64,000 nt of DNA from Saccopteryx bilineata (GCF_036850765.1 NC_089493.1:166281640-166345639), one strand, 5' to 3'; positions 35,096 to 48,285 are shown, counted from the stretch's first letter. Program-made: numbers and translations. Notes: a model not told the origin generated them from the sequence alone.

Positions 35096-38000
35096 GTGGG
35101 TATTACTTTTTAATTTTCATAGTTTGTTTTGTAAATAATATTTTATTTCACCATTTCCCCCCTCAAATACATGTCTTGGAATATCTTTTTTTGTAAAAGG
35201 CAAAAGATTTATGCGATTTGAAGAGAAACCAAAGTATGGAATATCTTTTTAAAAATCTATATAGCATATTTTTATAATACCTTAAATATATCTAGTAATT
35301 CCAATTGTAACAGTTTATTTTAAAGTTCATTTCATATTTTTCTATATTACTCTGTGTATCATCTTTCGCTTGATATTTCACTATTAAAAATATGCTATTT
35401 ATCCTGAATTTATTTGTATTTTTAAATACAAACATTTAATGTTGGTTGTAGTTTTTTACTTAAACTATTATTTTTTAAATGTTATAGGTATTTGTAGGTT
35501 AGTACTTTAATTCACAAGTTTGCTTACTTTTCAAATCTAAATTTTAAAATGACCCTGTTACAGTAACAAAAAAATTGATCTGATCAATTTTCTTTATGGT
35601 AAATATGTGCCTTTTGCTCCCTAAGTAATGATCATGTATAGTGTAATATGACATAATGCATAATATATCTTTAATATTCAATATTTATATTTTATTCTTA
35701 GTGCACTAAGCAGATTGGAAGTCCATTCAGAAAAATGTTGTAATTTATGGAATTAAGTTGTTTTGAGCTTAAATATTTTTAAATTTTATTTCAGAGTGAT
35801 GATACCTGTGTCAGTGTGTATTACTTATTTTAGCAGCAGAAAAAGTTTCATAGTTATTTATATAATTTGATTCATTAGTTTTCATCTACTCATTTATCAG
35901 AGTGAGGACTTGCTTATGATATTCAAGTACTAGCTCTTCCACTTTGAGGATGTAGTCATGATTATATTTTTTAATGAAGAACATTAGAGAATTAATTTTA
36001 ATTTGAGAAGATTGAAAATGATTATTTTCATTTAAATTAATATTAGGGGTTTGGAGAGAAAATGGAATTATCATCTTAGGATGTTTTCTACTGATTTGAT
36101 ATCATAGGGGTGCAATTTAGTTTGATAACATCTCTAGTCGCCTTAAACAGGGTTGTGTTAGATGATGTAGAACCAGAAATGCAGGACAAGTAAGTTGCAT
36201 GGTGGCCAACACTATGCTATTGATTATACCTTTTTGAAATTGTTTGTTACCTAATATCTATAATTTTATTTAAAATTTTTAATTCATTTCAGCATTATCA
36301 AATAGCAATGCAACTTGTTTATCATTCTGATTCTGGTTTTTAGAAGTTACTTTTTTCTTTCTGTATGTAGCCAGAATTTTTACTCTATGTGCTTCATAAA
36401 TAGCTTCCAATAAAGCTTGACATCTTTATTCAAGTTTAGGAACACAAGAAAAGAGAATTGTGGTAGGAATTTAAGTATGGCATTGCCTTCAAAATTAATA
36501 CTTTAATTGTCAGTCTCCAACTTTTAGATATTATAGTTATGTAGAGCATTTAAATTTGTGTATAGAATTCATTCCTCTTGTATCTGTCCTCTCTTTCACA
36601 CCTTCATGTTACTGTGCCTCTGAAGAAAAGCCTTGTCTAAAGATAACTCTTGATATCCGCTCTTAGTGAAACATAGAATTGTATGCTTACCAATTTGGTT
36701 CCATTTGTTTTACTTTGCACCTTTTTGGACATGCTTTATTTAAAAGTACAAGTATTCACAGAAATATTAACATAACAAGTTAAGATTTTATTCAGCAGCA
36801 TAATAATCTTAAAGTCTATGGCAGAGGACATGCAGAAAGGAGAGAAAATGAGGAGTTAGTTCAGAATGAGAAGTTAAGAGATAGCAAAGACAAATATTTC
36901 TGATTTAATTTGACATTGTCTTCCTCTGGCTCTGTTACAGAGATAAGTCTTCTTTAAAACTTTGTGAACAGTGTTTTTCCTATTCAATGCAGAATGACAG
37001 ACTTTTCTGGACAAAAACAATTTTTTTTCAAATCAAGGATTGCTTTTAACATTTTGCAAAAAATTAGTCCATTATTTTTATAATCAGGTTCTTTATTAAT
37101 GATGTTTAAATGAGGCAAATCATGCATACTCTTTAGCTCTGGTGGTATAGTGTTTTTGATAGTCTCTGTCATGATGAGTGACCAACCCTTAGCTTTATTG
37201 ACATACTAGGGTTACTTAGCAATATGATAGCTTTGGAATTTGGAGCTTTAAAAATTATCTTTAATATGTACTTAATTAATGAAGCAACCCTTTAAACCAA
37301 AAATAAAATGGTACTTCAGCACAGAGTCATTCCCAAGGGACTAAATGATTTTAACTAGCAAATGAGGCTTATTTCCTAATAATGCCTTTTTCTGAATTTA
37401 GTTATTTTCCTGTGCCAAGAAAGTGTTTTGCTTTTTTTTCCTTGCCCTTCTCTAGGCTAATATGTTGGTCCTGAATTTATGGCTTTCACAATTAAAAAAA
37501 GATTTAAAAGTAGTTTTAATTATAAATCTTTGGCACAAGTCATTGAATCAGCACTTTAAAAAGTGTTTAAAACGAGGATGGCATGTTTACATAAAGCCTT
37601 AGATTCCCTTGGGTATCCATTTACAACATTTTTTTTAGTAGAAAAATTTGGGATTTTCTCACTGGCTGCCATTTTAGTGGAGGATTTCAGATATTGGATA
37701 GTTGGTTCCTTAACAGCATTGGGAATGATTAAAACATTTTCCTTAAAAAAAAATACAATGCTGAGCCTGACCAGGTGGTGGTGCAGTGGATGGAGAGTCG
37801 GACTGGGACATGGAGGACCCAGGTTCGAGACTCCGAGGTCGCCAGCTTGAGCGCGAACTCATCAGGTTTGAGAAAACTCACCAGCTTGAGCCCAAAGTCG
37901 CTGGTTTGAGCAAGGGGTCACTCAGTCTGCTGTAGCTCCCCGGTCAAGGCATACACGAGAAAGCAATCAATGAACAACTAAGGAACTACAACGAAGAATT

Positions 38001-39010
38001 GATGCTTCTCATTTCTCTCCCTTCCTGTCTGTCCCTATCTGTTCCTCTCTCTGACTCTCTCTGTCTCTGTCACAAACACACAAAATAGAACACTGATAAA
38101 CTTTACTGCAACTGATAACAGTTATGAAAATATCCATTTTTTTTTGTATTTGAGATGAAAACAGGAAATAGAGTGAATGAATGAGATGCAGAATACCCTT
38201 TAGTCTGTCTCCTAAACAAATTCTGGGTTAAAATAGGTATAATCAAATAGACAAATATAACTTGAATTCCTAATTCAGTGGTGGGTTTTAATTTTAATTA
38301 GAAAGAGATTATCTTTATAAATAGGAATGGATATGATGCAAATTTAACTTATCCTTCCGGATGAAAACAACATTCATCCAGAGCAGATACAGGAACTGGA
38401 AAAAAGCTTTAAAATGAGACAAAGATAGGTATACTTTGTATTTCAGGAGATCAGTACTTGTTAAATTCATTAACAACCAAGCAATGAAATCTTTGGGTAA
38501 ACTGATAAGTTACTTACATACTTATATATCAGCACTGATTTAAAATACCATTATGTTAGAGAAAAATTAGAGAACTTGCAGCTTGAGTTAACCTCTACAC
38601 AACGGGATTAAATGTTTAGAATAATTTAACATAGTATAGGTATTAAGCAATATAAAATTATAGAATGTTAGCAATAGAGTAAACTAAGTAAGAAACGATT
38701 CCAAAATGATCAATTTATAAGTCTAAAAAAACAGTATCGCTAATAACTTACAATATGGGGTTTTCATCTTCATATAATAATATAGATGTGCAGTAGTACA
38801 TTCTCTTAGATGTCGATATGCAAGAGAAAACTCTTCTTGGAATTCTAATTTATAAGACAAAACCACCTTTAAGGAGCATGTGATCACCTACAAGAAATAT
38901 ATGAAAAATTAAAGGCCCACAAAGAAAAACAGACCAATTTGAAGGAGTCACGGAAGAAGCAATAGAAGCGAAAGAAATACTAGTATAAACGCAAATGTAC
39001 TTCCATTTTG
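35096..39010. other. intergenic DNA after PCDHA10
   Basis: AT-rich, mostly without recognisable features. One SINE (37764-38088). No gene seen. Confidence 0.75.
37764..38088 (+). mobile_element. tRNA-derived SINE with internal GCTTGAGC repeats
   Basis: Head GCCTGACCAGGTGGTGGTGC, B-box-like GGTTCGAGACTCC, repeated CAGCTTGAGC units, and a CTCTCTCTGTCTCTG tract before a CACAAACACAC end. Confidence 0.88.
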
Positions 39011-39034
39011 AGCCACAGGATGTCGTTGTTCTCC
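39011..39034 (+). promoter_or_regulatory. CSE promoter of the 39243 exon, altered core
   Basis: AGCCACAGGATGTCGTTGTT lies about 225 bp before the start. The CGCT core shared by the other eight elements reads CGTT. Confidence 0.8.
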
Positions 39035-39242
39035 AAGGAGAGAATAATTTTTAACAAAGACAATTACGCTTATTCCCAGGACCAGAATGATTCTCCACCT
39101 TTCCGGAGCTTTAAAAGATTATAAACACACCCATATTGCTAAGATCACCTGGGATCTCAGAAAGAAAGACTCAAAAAAAAAAAAATCGCAAAAGAACATC
39201 TTTCTACTTAAAAAATGTTAATTTACTAACCAGAATCAAGGC

Positions 39243-41627
39243 ATGATGTTAGCTTCAGAATCAGGTGACCAAGGAGCCCGGTTTCTGCTGCTCTTGTTTC
39301 TGCTTCTCGCTTCTCGGGAGAGCTGGAGCGGCCAGGTCCGCTACTCGATCCCTGAGGAGGCCAAACACGGCACCTTCGTGGGACGCATCGCGCAGGACCT
39401 GGGGCTGGAGCTGGCGGAGCTGGCGCCCCGCCTGTTCCGGGTGGCGTCCAAAGAACGCGGGGACCTTCTGGAGGTAAATCTGCAGAATGGCATTTTGTTT
39501 GTGAATTCTCGTATCGACCGCGAGGAGCTGTGCGGTAAGAGCCTGGAGTGCAGCATCCACCTGGAGGTGATCGTGGAGAGGCCGCTGCAGGTTTTCCATG
39601 TGGAACTGGAAGTGAAGGACATTAACGACAATCCGCCTGCATTCCCAGCGACACAGAAAAATCTGTTTATTTCTGAAACTAGTGCTCTTGACTCTCATTT
39701 TTCACTAGAGGGCGCTTCCGATGCAGACATTGGGGTCAATGCTCTGCTGACTTACAGCCTAAGCCCTAATGAGTATTTCTCGCTGGAAATACCAACCAAC
39801 GACGATCAGGTAAAACCACTTCAACTGGTACTAAAAAAAACTTTAGATAGGGAAGTCGCTTCAGAGCTGCTCTTGGTACTTAAAGCAACAGATGGGGGCA
39901 AACCTGAGCTGACAGGTGCAGTAGAGTTACAGATCACAGTGATGGATGCAAATGACAACGCCCCAGTGTTTGACAAAGCAGTCCATCGTGTAAAATTACT
40001 GGAAAATGCAAGGAATGGTACACTGGTTATTAGACTTAATGCCTCGGATTTAGATGAGGGTTCAAATAGCCATATTCTTTATTCCCTTGCAACTGATGTT
40101 TCCGCTGATACCAAAGCAACTTTTCGCATAGATTCAGACAATGGAGAAATAAAAGTGAATGGAAAAATAGATTTTGAAGAAACAAAATTATGGAAGCTTC
40201 AAATAGAAGCTGAGGATAAAGGAAATCCCCCAATGTTTGCTCACTGCACAATTTTGGTTGAAGTCTTGGACATCAATGATAACGCTCCGGAATTGCGAGT
40301 GACTTCACCATTGCTTTCTATTCATGAGGATGCTCCAATGGGGACCACCATCGCCCTAATCAGTGTAACCGACTTAGACGACGGTGACAACGGGCAGGTG
40401 ACCTGCTCATTAACACTCCACGTCCCCTTCAAGCTGGTGTCCACCTTCAAAAATTACTACTCGCTGGTCCTGGACAGCTCCTTGGACCGCGAGAGCGTGT
40501 CCGAATATGCTGTAGTAGTGACCGCGCGGGACGGGGGCTCGCCTTCGCTGTCAGCCACCGCTACCGTGTCCGTGGAGGTGGCCGATGTGAACGACAACGC
40601 GCCAATGTTCGCGCAGCCCGAGTACACGGTATTCGTGAAGGAGAACAACCCACCCGGCTGCCACATCTTCACGGTGTCCGCGCAGGACTTGGACGCGCAG
40701 GAGAACGCGCTGGTGTCCTACTCGCTGGTGGAGCGGCGGGTGGGCGAGCGTGCGCTGTCGAGCTACGTGTCGGTGCACGCGGACAGCGGCAAGGTGTACG
40801 CGCTGCAGCCTCTGGACCACGAGGAGCTGGAGCTGCTGCAGTTCCAGGTGAGCGCGCGCGACGCGGGCGTGCCGCCTCTGGGCAGCAACGTGACGCTGCA
40901 GGTGTTCGTGCTGGATGAGAACGACAACGCGCCCGCGCTGCTGCCGCCTGGGGTAGGCAGCAAGGGCGGCGCAGTGAGCGAGCTGGTGTCTCGGTCGGTG
41001 GGCGCGGGCCAGGTGGTGGCAAAGGTGCGCGCGGTGGACGCAGACTCTGGCTACAACGCGTGGCTGTCTTATGAGCTGCAGCCGGCGGAGGGTGGTGCGC
41101 GCAGTCCGTTCCGCGTGGGTCTGTACACGGGCGAGGTCACCACGACGCGCGCCCTGGAGGAGGCAGACGCGCCGCGCCAGCGCCTGCTGGTGCTGGTGAA
41201 GGACCATGGAGAGCCGCCGCTGACAGCCACAGCCACTGTACTGCTGTCTCTGGTGGACAGTGGTCAGGTGCCGAAGACCTCGTCGCAAGCGTCTTTCAGC
41301 GCCGCGAGCTCCGAGGCGGCGCTGGTGGATGTGAACGTGTACCTGATCATCGCCATCTGCGCGGTGTCCAGCCTGTTGGTGCTCACGCTGCTGCTGTACA
41401 CGGCGCTGCGGTGTTCGGCGCCACCTCCTGAGAGCGCATGCGCGCCAGGGAAGCCCACGCTGGTGTGCTCCAGCGCGGTGGGGAGCTGGTCGTACTCGCA
41501 GGAGAGGCGGCAGAGGGTGTGCTCTGGGGAGGGCCCGCCCAAGACCGACCTCATGGCCTTCAGTCCTAGTATTCCTACTGGCTCGAGTTCTGGAGATACT
41601 GGAGAGCAACAGGAGGTCTGCGGGAAT
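39243..41627 (+). CDS. protocadherin alpha variable exon between PCDHA10 and PCDHA11
   Basis: 795 codons in phase 0, ending CGN followed by GTAAGT. The MM start (39243, 39246) is ambiguous by one residue. Signal peptide about 1-30, then [13 protein letters not shown]1 keeps RGD (KERGDLL) and CX5C (CGKSLEC). All five linkers are canonical, and the membrane helix lies near residue 698. EC2 ([18 protein letters not shown]) and EC3 ([34 protein letters not shown]) have no human counterpart that I can name. Human has no intact gene that I know of between PCDHA10 and PCDHA11, so this may be lineage-specific or the ortholog of a gene lost in human. Confidence 0.95.
39712..39725 (+). promoter_or_regulatory. 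exonic CTCF-like site in the 39243 exon
   Basis: TCACTAGAGGGCGC, about 698 bp after the CSE, with the GAGGGCGC core intact. Confidence 0.7.
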
Positions 41628-43070
41628 GTAAGTACAGTAATTTTGGGATGTATTTAATGCTTGTTCATGCCAATTGCACAGTAGTTCTCCAACATATTAC
41701 AGTAAAGTTTATTGCTTCATTTATTTGTTTTGGCCTTTTTCTTGCAATGACTTATTTTAAAGCACACTGGAAGTCCAGCCATTTTTATTCGTTTTCACAA
41801 CAATCTTCATGAACGCACCAGGAATATTAGTTGGTAGAAATAATAAGAGTAGTAATAGCTGAAATAGAGGGCTGAAGCTTCTGTAAATGCATAAGTTTAA
41901 GTCAGGAAGGAGGCAAGGTTTATTGATGAGAAATGGGAGATGTGGGCAAGGCTCAAATCTTTATTTCTCAATTTGCAGTAAGTTCATTCTTCCTATTTAT
42001 TTTCTTATTCTAAGTGGTGTTCTCCATTCATTATGTTTATGCATTTGAAGTTACTGTGATAATTTTATAATTTAGTTAAATTGAGTTTAAACATGTTTAA
42101 ATTCTTACCTTCCCATAAACCATAAGTTTACCTTTTAGTAATGAACATAGGTGGATGAGGTGGCTTTATTTTATAAACTATTTTGTTTCTTTATAATCAA
42201 TAATATGCTTTTTTCAGATAGTGGGTGGAGTTTCTCCTTGACTTTTGGGATGATTTTACTTATTTTGGTCTTTAATCTCTCCATATTTCAAGCTCATTTT
42301 CTTCATAGTCTTCAGTTGCTCTAGATAGATATTTTCCCCTTTATTTTCTAATAAAAGATTAGTTCTGCTAATTTCCTGTTGAACCCATTGCTGTTCTCCT
42401 CCAGATTAATTTATTGACTTCCTCTATTTTATTTGGAAGTTTTTTGGAGCATTGATTACTTATATATTTTCAATTCATGGTATCTCCCATGAGGCTGAGT
42501 AGAAATATTTTAGGGTAGAAAAATTCATACTTATTTGTGCTTTGAGTTTGTTTTGTCATGTATGAGGAAGTGTGATACTGTTGCCTGTGTTTACCAAGCC
42601 ATTTGATCTTCAAAATGACATTGCTTTAAATAATTTCAGCATGAAAATCATGGAACTTCCACTTGGTACTAGTACTCGACAATGGTGCCATTGGTTGCAT
42701 TTTAGAATTTAACATTGTATACTTAAGATACATTTGATGCAAGCACTTATTTTTTTTCTACAAAGCTACAGTTGTGTGAATTTTATTTAGAAAGATCACA
42801 GAGAACTTTTATTTAGAGCTGTAATGTTGTGAATCAAATAATATGGAAGTTTTTTTATTTTTCTTTTTGGCTCCAGTATACAAATTAGAGACCCTTTAAT
42901 TGAATTGTGTGAAAAAGTAAATTATATGTGATAATTTACATATGAAGGAGAACCATATTATAGTAGATAAGGTGAAGTTAATAGAAATGCTGAGAAGGCA
43001 TTAGTGGTCATTTTCTGCCTAAAATTTAGGATGATTTCCATGAAGATGAGCATTAGGAAGTTTTCAGAAG

Positions 43071-43250
43071 CCTTGGCTGGATAGCTTAGCTAGCTATGGC
43101 ATAACCCTGACAGCCATCATTTTGGGTTTGATCTCCAGTCACAGCACCTACAAAAACTAACCAAAGAATGTATGGATGGGGACAACAACAAATCAATGTC
43201 TCTCTCTTTCTCTTTCTTCCTCTCTAAAATCAGTAAATAAAAATTTTAAA
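43071..43250 (+). mobile_element. short tRNA-derived SINE, VES-like
   Basis: Diverged head CCTTGGCTGGATAGCTTAGC, with a TTTGGGTTTGATCTCCAG B-box-like part, a CTCTCTCTTTCTC tract and an A-rich tail. Confidence 0.7.
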
Positions 43251-43325
43251 AAAATCTTCAGAAAGGAAAAGCCATGTCCTAGTTATTATACTGGAATTGT
43301 CTTTTTGTGTGTGGTGTGTGTGTGT

Positions 43326-43634
43326 GACAGAGATAGAGAGAGACAGAGAGAGGGACAGGCAGGAAGGAAGAGAGATGAGAAGCATTAATTCTTCATTGTG
43401 GCTCCTTAGTTGTTCATTGATTGCTTTCTCATATGTGCCTTGACGGAGGGGGGGAGGCTACAGCCAAACGAGTGACCCCTTGCCTTGCTCAAGCCAGCGA
43501 CCTTGGGCTTAAGCTGGTGAGCTTTGCTCAAACCAGATGAACCTGCGCTCAAGCCTTGCGACCTTGGGATTTCGAACTGGTTCCTCCACTTCCCAGTTCA
43601 ACACTCTATCCACTGTGTTACTGCCTGGTCAGGC
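43326..43634 (-). mobile_element. tRNA-derived SINE with internal CTCAAGC repeats
   Basis: Minus orientation, same family as 12884-13187, with the TTGTTCATTGATTGC motif and a CCTGACCAGGCAGT head at the right. Confidence 0.87.
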
Positions 43635-43829
43635 TGGAATTGTCTCTATCCTTAGTTATAGAACATACCAAGAGCAAACATTGATTGCTAACAATAATAA
43701 ACCAACACAGTTTGAGCTATTTCTATTTGTTAGACATGGTGTGAATGTGAAGGGCTTAAAATAAATAATTTAATTCTTACAACAGCATGTGAATTTCATG
43801 TGACTATCCACATTTTAAAGATGATATTA

Positions 43830-44040
43830 GCTTGACCTGTGGTGGCGCAGTGGATAAAGTGTCGACCTGGAAATGCTGAGGTCGCCGGTTCGAAACCCTG
43901 GGCTTGCCTGGTCAAGGCACATATGGGAGTTGATGCTTCCAGCTCCTCCCCCCTTCTCTCTCTCTATTTCTCTCTCTCCCTCTCTCTCTTCTCTCTAAAA
44001 AAAAATGAATAAATAAATAAATAAATAAAAAGAAAACAGA
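43830..44040 (+). mobile_element. short tRNA-derived SINE
   Basis: Head GCTTGACCTGTGGTGGCGCA, GGTTCGAAACCCTGG B box, CTCTCTATTTCTCTCTC tract and an AATAAATAAATAA tail. Confidence 0.9.
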
Positions 44041-44996
44041 CAACTGCCCCTACGTCCCCACAAAAAAATTCTTAAAAAAAAAAGAAAAAAAGAGATAATA
44101 TTAGAGATGGTCAGATATCTGTCTTTTCCACTGCCATACAAGATAGAGATGATATTCAAATGATATGTTTTAGATTCCAGACTCATTCTTTTATTCCCTG
44201 TAGAGCTTTCTTCCATAAATCTTTTCTCTGATCAGACATAGTTTTGATTAGGAAAATCAGGAACAGCATATACAGGTGAATCCTCCTCTCTGTTTTGCTT
44301 AGAAAAAAAGCCTTCATGATTAATTCTGTACAATGATGTAGGAATTAAGATTTTTATGTTATTAAAGGACTTTTTTCCTCAAAAGAATTTGTGATGACTG
44401 TTATCATTTGTGTTAATGCCACATTGAGATAGGTACTTATATTATTCAATTGATAAATAATTAAGAGTTATCTTATAAGGACTATGGATCAGTTTTTTGA
44501 AGTGATATGAATAAGAATCATTATATAAGAAAAATCAGAAGACTATAGTCTGCAGAACACTGAAGCTAAATGACACATGAAAATGACCTGTTCTTTTAAC
44601 ACGGTGAATAAAGATACTGTTTTTGACAAATATTAGTGGTAGTATGATTATTCCTGGGATCCAGAACATCAATAAAGGATCAAATAAGTGTTTATAAATT
44701 TGCATATTTTAATACAGTCTTAATGGTATATTTTCCCCATGAAAATCTTTAAATGTGTTTAGGTTTTTCAGGATTCAGTCTTCTTCAGTCTTGTTGTCTG
44801 AGAGATTTGTGTCATTTGAACAAATTAATCTGTGATCAAAAAGCTAGGTATAGTTGAATAAGCCATTACAGGACAGAGTGAACATCACTGAGTATACATA
44901 CTATAATTTTGTTAATATAGTGTTGAACAGTACTTATAATCTATTGATTATGAAGAACCTCTTGATTTCCAATAATGACTATACAATTTATTTCTG

Positions 44997-45355
44997 GTCC
45001 TGGCTGATTGGCTCAGTGGTACAGCATCAGCCCTGGTGTGTGGAAGTCCTGGGTTTTATTCTTGGTTAGTAGAAGAAGCCATCTACTTCTCCCTCCTCCC
45101 CCATCTATCTCTTTCTTCCTCTCTCACAGCCATGGTTCAAATGATTTAAGCAAAAGTTGGCCCCAGGCCCTGAGGATGGCTCCATGGCCTCACCTCAGGT
45201 GCTAAAATAGCTCAGTTGCCAAGCAACGGAGCAGCTGCCCAGACAGGCAGAGCATCACCTGGTAAGGGGCTTGCTGGGTGGACCCTGGTTAGGGCACATG
45301 CAGGAGTTTGTCTCTGCCTCCCTGCCTCTCACTTACTAATAATAATTTAAAAAAA
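44997..45355 (+). mobile_element. long tRNA-derived SINE, diverged
   Basis: Head GTCCTGGCTGATTGGCTCAG, with a CTCCATGGCCTCACCTCAGG body and a GTTTGTCTCTGCCTCCC end. Older than the copy at 55445. Confidence 0.85.
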
Positions 45356-45370
45356 GAGGTTTATTTCTCT

Positions 45371-45545
45371 GCTCTGGCTGTTGTCTCAGTGAATAGAGTG
45401 TTGGCCTGGAAAATGGACAGCTGGGATTCGATTCCCGGTCAGGGCACACAAGAGAAGTGACCATCTTCTTCTCTCCCTCTCCCCTGACCATCTTCTTCTC
45501 TCTCCCTCCCCCTCCCATTTCTCTCTCTCACATACCACATCACTG
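45371..45545 (+). mobile_element. truncated tRNA-derived SINE
   Basis: Head CTGCTCTGGCTGTTGTCTCA and B box GGGATTCGATTCCCGG. The body stops after the pyrimidine tract, with no long GC-rich part. Confidence 0.8.
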
Positions 45546-45950
45546 GAAAGTAATTCTTAAATTAACACCTGGTTTTAATTTAGACATATAACATTATTGC
45601 CCTTGGGTAAACTTTCTTATGTCCATATCTCTATCTACCTTTGAAGACTCCACATTACATGCCACATCTCTATTTCCATAATGAAGTGGTTGAAGGTCTG
45701 TTGCTTCCTTTTTCTCCAAAATAAATCTGTTAGGCTTCAAATATGTTAAACATACTGTTATCTGGTGTAATGTTATATTTTAATTAGAGGCCCATTTGAC
45801 TGATTGTTTTACAGAAGTATAACATAATTCAATGTCATAAAAGGTGGCAAGTCTGCTTTATTAGTTTTTAAAGAAAGAAATTTCATTTACTTTAATATGA
45901 GTTTCAGCAGAATAATAGTATCAAGAAGAGGGAAAATTTGAAAAAAGGTG

Positions 45951-46342
45951 GGGCCCTGGCTGGTTGTCTCAGTGGTATTGTGTCGGCCTGGTGTGTTGAT
46001 ATCCCAGGTTTGATTCCTGGTCAGGGCACACAGGAGAAGCACCCATCTGTTTCTCCACCCCTCCCACTGTAGCTTCTCTCTCTTTTCCTTCCCCTCTTGC
46101 AGCCATGGCTTGATTGGAGCATGTTGGCCCTGGGTGTTGAGGATGGCTCCATGGCCTTCACCTCAGGTGCTTAGAAGAGCTCAGTTGCTGAGCAACAGAG
46201 CAATGACCCAGATGGGCAGAGCATTGCCCCCGAGTGGGCTTGCCAGGTGGATCCTGGTCAAGGTGCATGAGGGAGTCTGTCTCTGCCTACCCTCCTCACA
46301 CTGAATAAAAAAAGAAAAAGAAAAAAAAGAAAAAGAAAAAAG
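45951..46342 (+). mobile_element. long tRNA-derived SINE
   Basis: Head GGGCCCTGGCTGGTTGTCTC, GGTTTGATTCCTGGTC B box, the full GC-rich body and an AAAAAGAAAAAG tail. Confidence 0.9.
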
Positions 46343-46707
46343 TGGAACAAAATTCAAAATTGGAAATAGAATACCAGGTGGGGCAAGTAGGTACAGAGTT
46401 GTAATTACACAAAATAGAGTATCTTCTTGTATATTATTTATTAATTATTGTATTATTTTTCATACAAACAACTGTAAGCCTACTTTTGATCCACTGTGTA
46501 TTTATACATATATATATTCAAGGAAAAGAAAAACATTAACAAATAAATATGCTAGTAATTTTTTCATATGTCACTGTAATATTTTTAGATTGGAGATGAA
46601 TCATCAAAACTATACAACCAAATACTCAAGCAAGAAGAATACATTCTGAATCACTTTGACTCTCTACTTCGATTGTATCCTCTTCCCCCACCCTTAAGTC
46701 TCAAGGC

Positions 46708-46921
46708 CAGCGGTTCTCAACCTGTGGGTCGCGACCCCGGCGGGGTTGCCTAAAGCCATCGGAAAACACATAATGCATATCAGGTATTTACATTCCGAAT
46801 CATAACTGTAGCAAAATTACAGTTATGAAGTAGCCACAAAAATTATTTTTTGGTTTGGGGTCACTGCAACATGAGGAACTGTATTGTGGGGTCATGGCAT
46901 TAGAAAGGTTGAGAACCACTG
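46708..46921 (+). mobile_element. SPIN-like non-autonomous hAT element
   Basis: 214 bp with inverted ends CAGCGGTTCTCAACCTGTGG and, reversed, CAGTGGTTCTCAACCTTTCT. Flanked by a perfect 8-bp duplication CTCAAGGC (46700-46707 and 46922-46929), as hAT transposases produce. The GGTCGCGACCCC sub-end and the CATAACTGTAGCAAAATTAC interior match what I remember of SPIN, a hAT family known for horizontal transfer among tetrapods. Confidence 0.9.
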
Positions 46922-47336
46922 CTCAAGGCTATATGAAAACACAAAGGACATGTAACCAAATTACAATTCCAGGCAATAAAAATTCACACCAACAATTTCT
47001 ACTTTCCACTTAATATTTTATGAAATTGAACTTTCACAAACATTAAAGTCATTTGCCATTTGGTTAAATTATTTGTTTATTTTAGTGCACCATTAGGCAT
47101 ATGAGGGAGATATAATAAGAAATTATTTTCCTTGTTTTGGGAAAACTTATGATCTTAAACCCCAAATTCTTTCAACGTGAAGCAGGCCAGCCATTTCATG
47201 AATATGTCTTAACAAGATATACAAAACCCAATGTAGTTGACTTGGAAAAACCAATATAGTATAGACGTTTTCATGGCAATCTTTATTTATTTTATTGAAT
47301 GATAAATTCATTCTACAGTTATAAAATCACTTTTGT

Positions 47337-47484
47337 CACCTGGCTGGGTAGCTCAGTTGGTAAGAGCATCATCCTGGTCAGGGCACATACAAGAATCAAC
47401 CAAGAAGGCAGAAATGGGTGGATCAACGAGTCAACTCTTTCTTCCCCTCTCTCTAAAATTAATCAATAAAAACATGCTAAAAAA
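47337..47484 (+). mobile_element. short tRNA-derived SINE, VES-like, with internal deletion
   Basis: Head CACCTGGCTGGGTAGCTCAG. The tRNA part runs into GGTCAGGGCACATACAAG without a full B box. Tail AATCAATAAAAACATG. Confidence 0.75.
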
Positions 47485-48261
47485 TGAAAGATGACTTTTA
47501 TTATATCATTGACACCATTGCATAAATTGTCCTTTAGATACTTCACATTATACTGTTAGCAATGCAACTTACATGAAAATATAAAATTTACATAAAATAT
47601 AAATTTAACCTACAATGATAAACTTTTCCCTTGTGAATTCTATGTTTTAAGCTACCAAATTTGAAAATATATTTTTGTTTTTCTTATGTTCTCCAATGAA
47701 TATACAGTGTTCACAAGATCATAAATATAAATAATAAAAAATCAGAACTAAAAAAATATGATTAGAAGGCAAGTGCACATAAATGGAATCACAATGTGCA
47801 GGACTTAAAGACTAAATAGATGTTACTAAAATTTTAATTTTGTCTTTGAGTTTCCTTGCAGCCAAAGTAACAAGGGAGACTAGAAGTAAAACAACTCAAT
47901 TTTGATAATTTTATATGTGAAACAATATCTTTAGGAAGTGTTTAACCATAGTTTTTCATGAAGCTATTCTTAGAATTGATCTCTTTATATATTATATATG
48001 TAGATAAGTAAAACAATAATTTTATAATTTTAAATTAAAGTTAGGAACAAACATTTCAATTTTAAGTTAGTCAAGATTAAAACGCCATTGCCCCAATACC
48101 GTCAATTTTAATATGACTCAAAATCTGAATATTCCAGAAGTAAGCACTTTGAAAACAATATCTTGGGGTTATTAAGGTAGCATGAACCAATGAGAATTAT
48201 TTATTTTCTTTTTAAGTAAAATTCTGTGGAATTGAATATAGTGTACAGTACTCACAATTTC

Positions 48262-48285
48262 AGGCACAAGGTGTCGCTCTTTACT
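48262..48285 (+). promoter_or_regulatory. PCDHA11 promoter CSE
   Basis: AGGCACAAGGTGTCGCTCTT, with the CGCT core intact, about 210 bp before the start. Confidence 0.88.

Larger units (their letters stand above)
41628..48261. other. intergenic DNA with SINE cluster and a hAT element
   Basis: The first 1.4 kb (41628-43070) and 44100-44990 show nothing recognisable. Seven SINEs lie at 43071-47484 and a SPIN-like element at 46708-46921. A MIR-like stretch (about 43690-43825) is split by the SINE at 43830. No gene seen. Confidence 0.75.
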
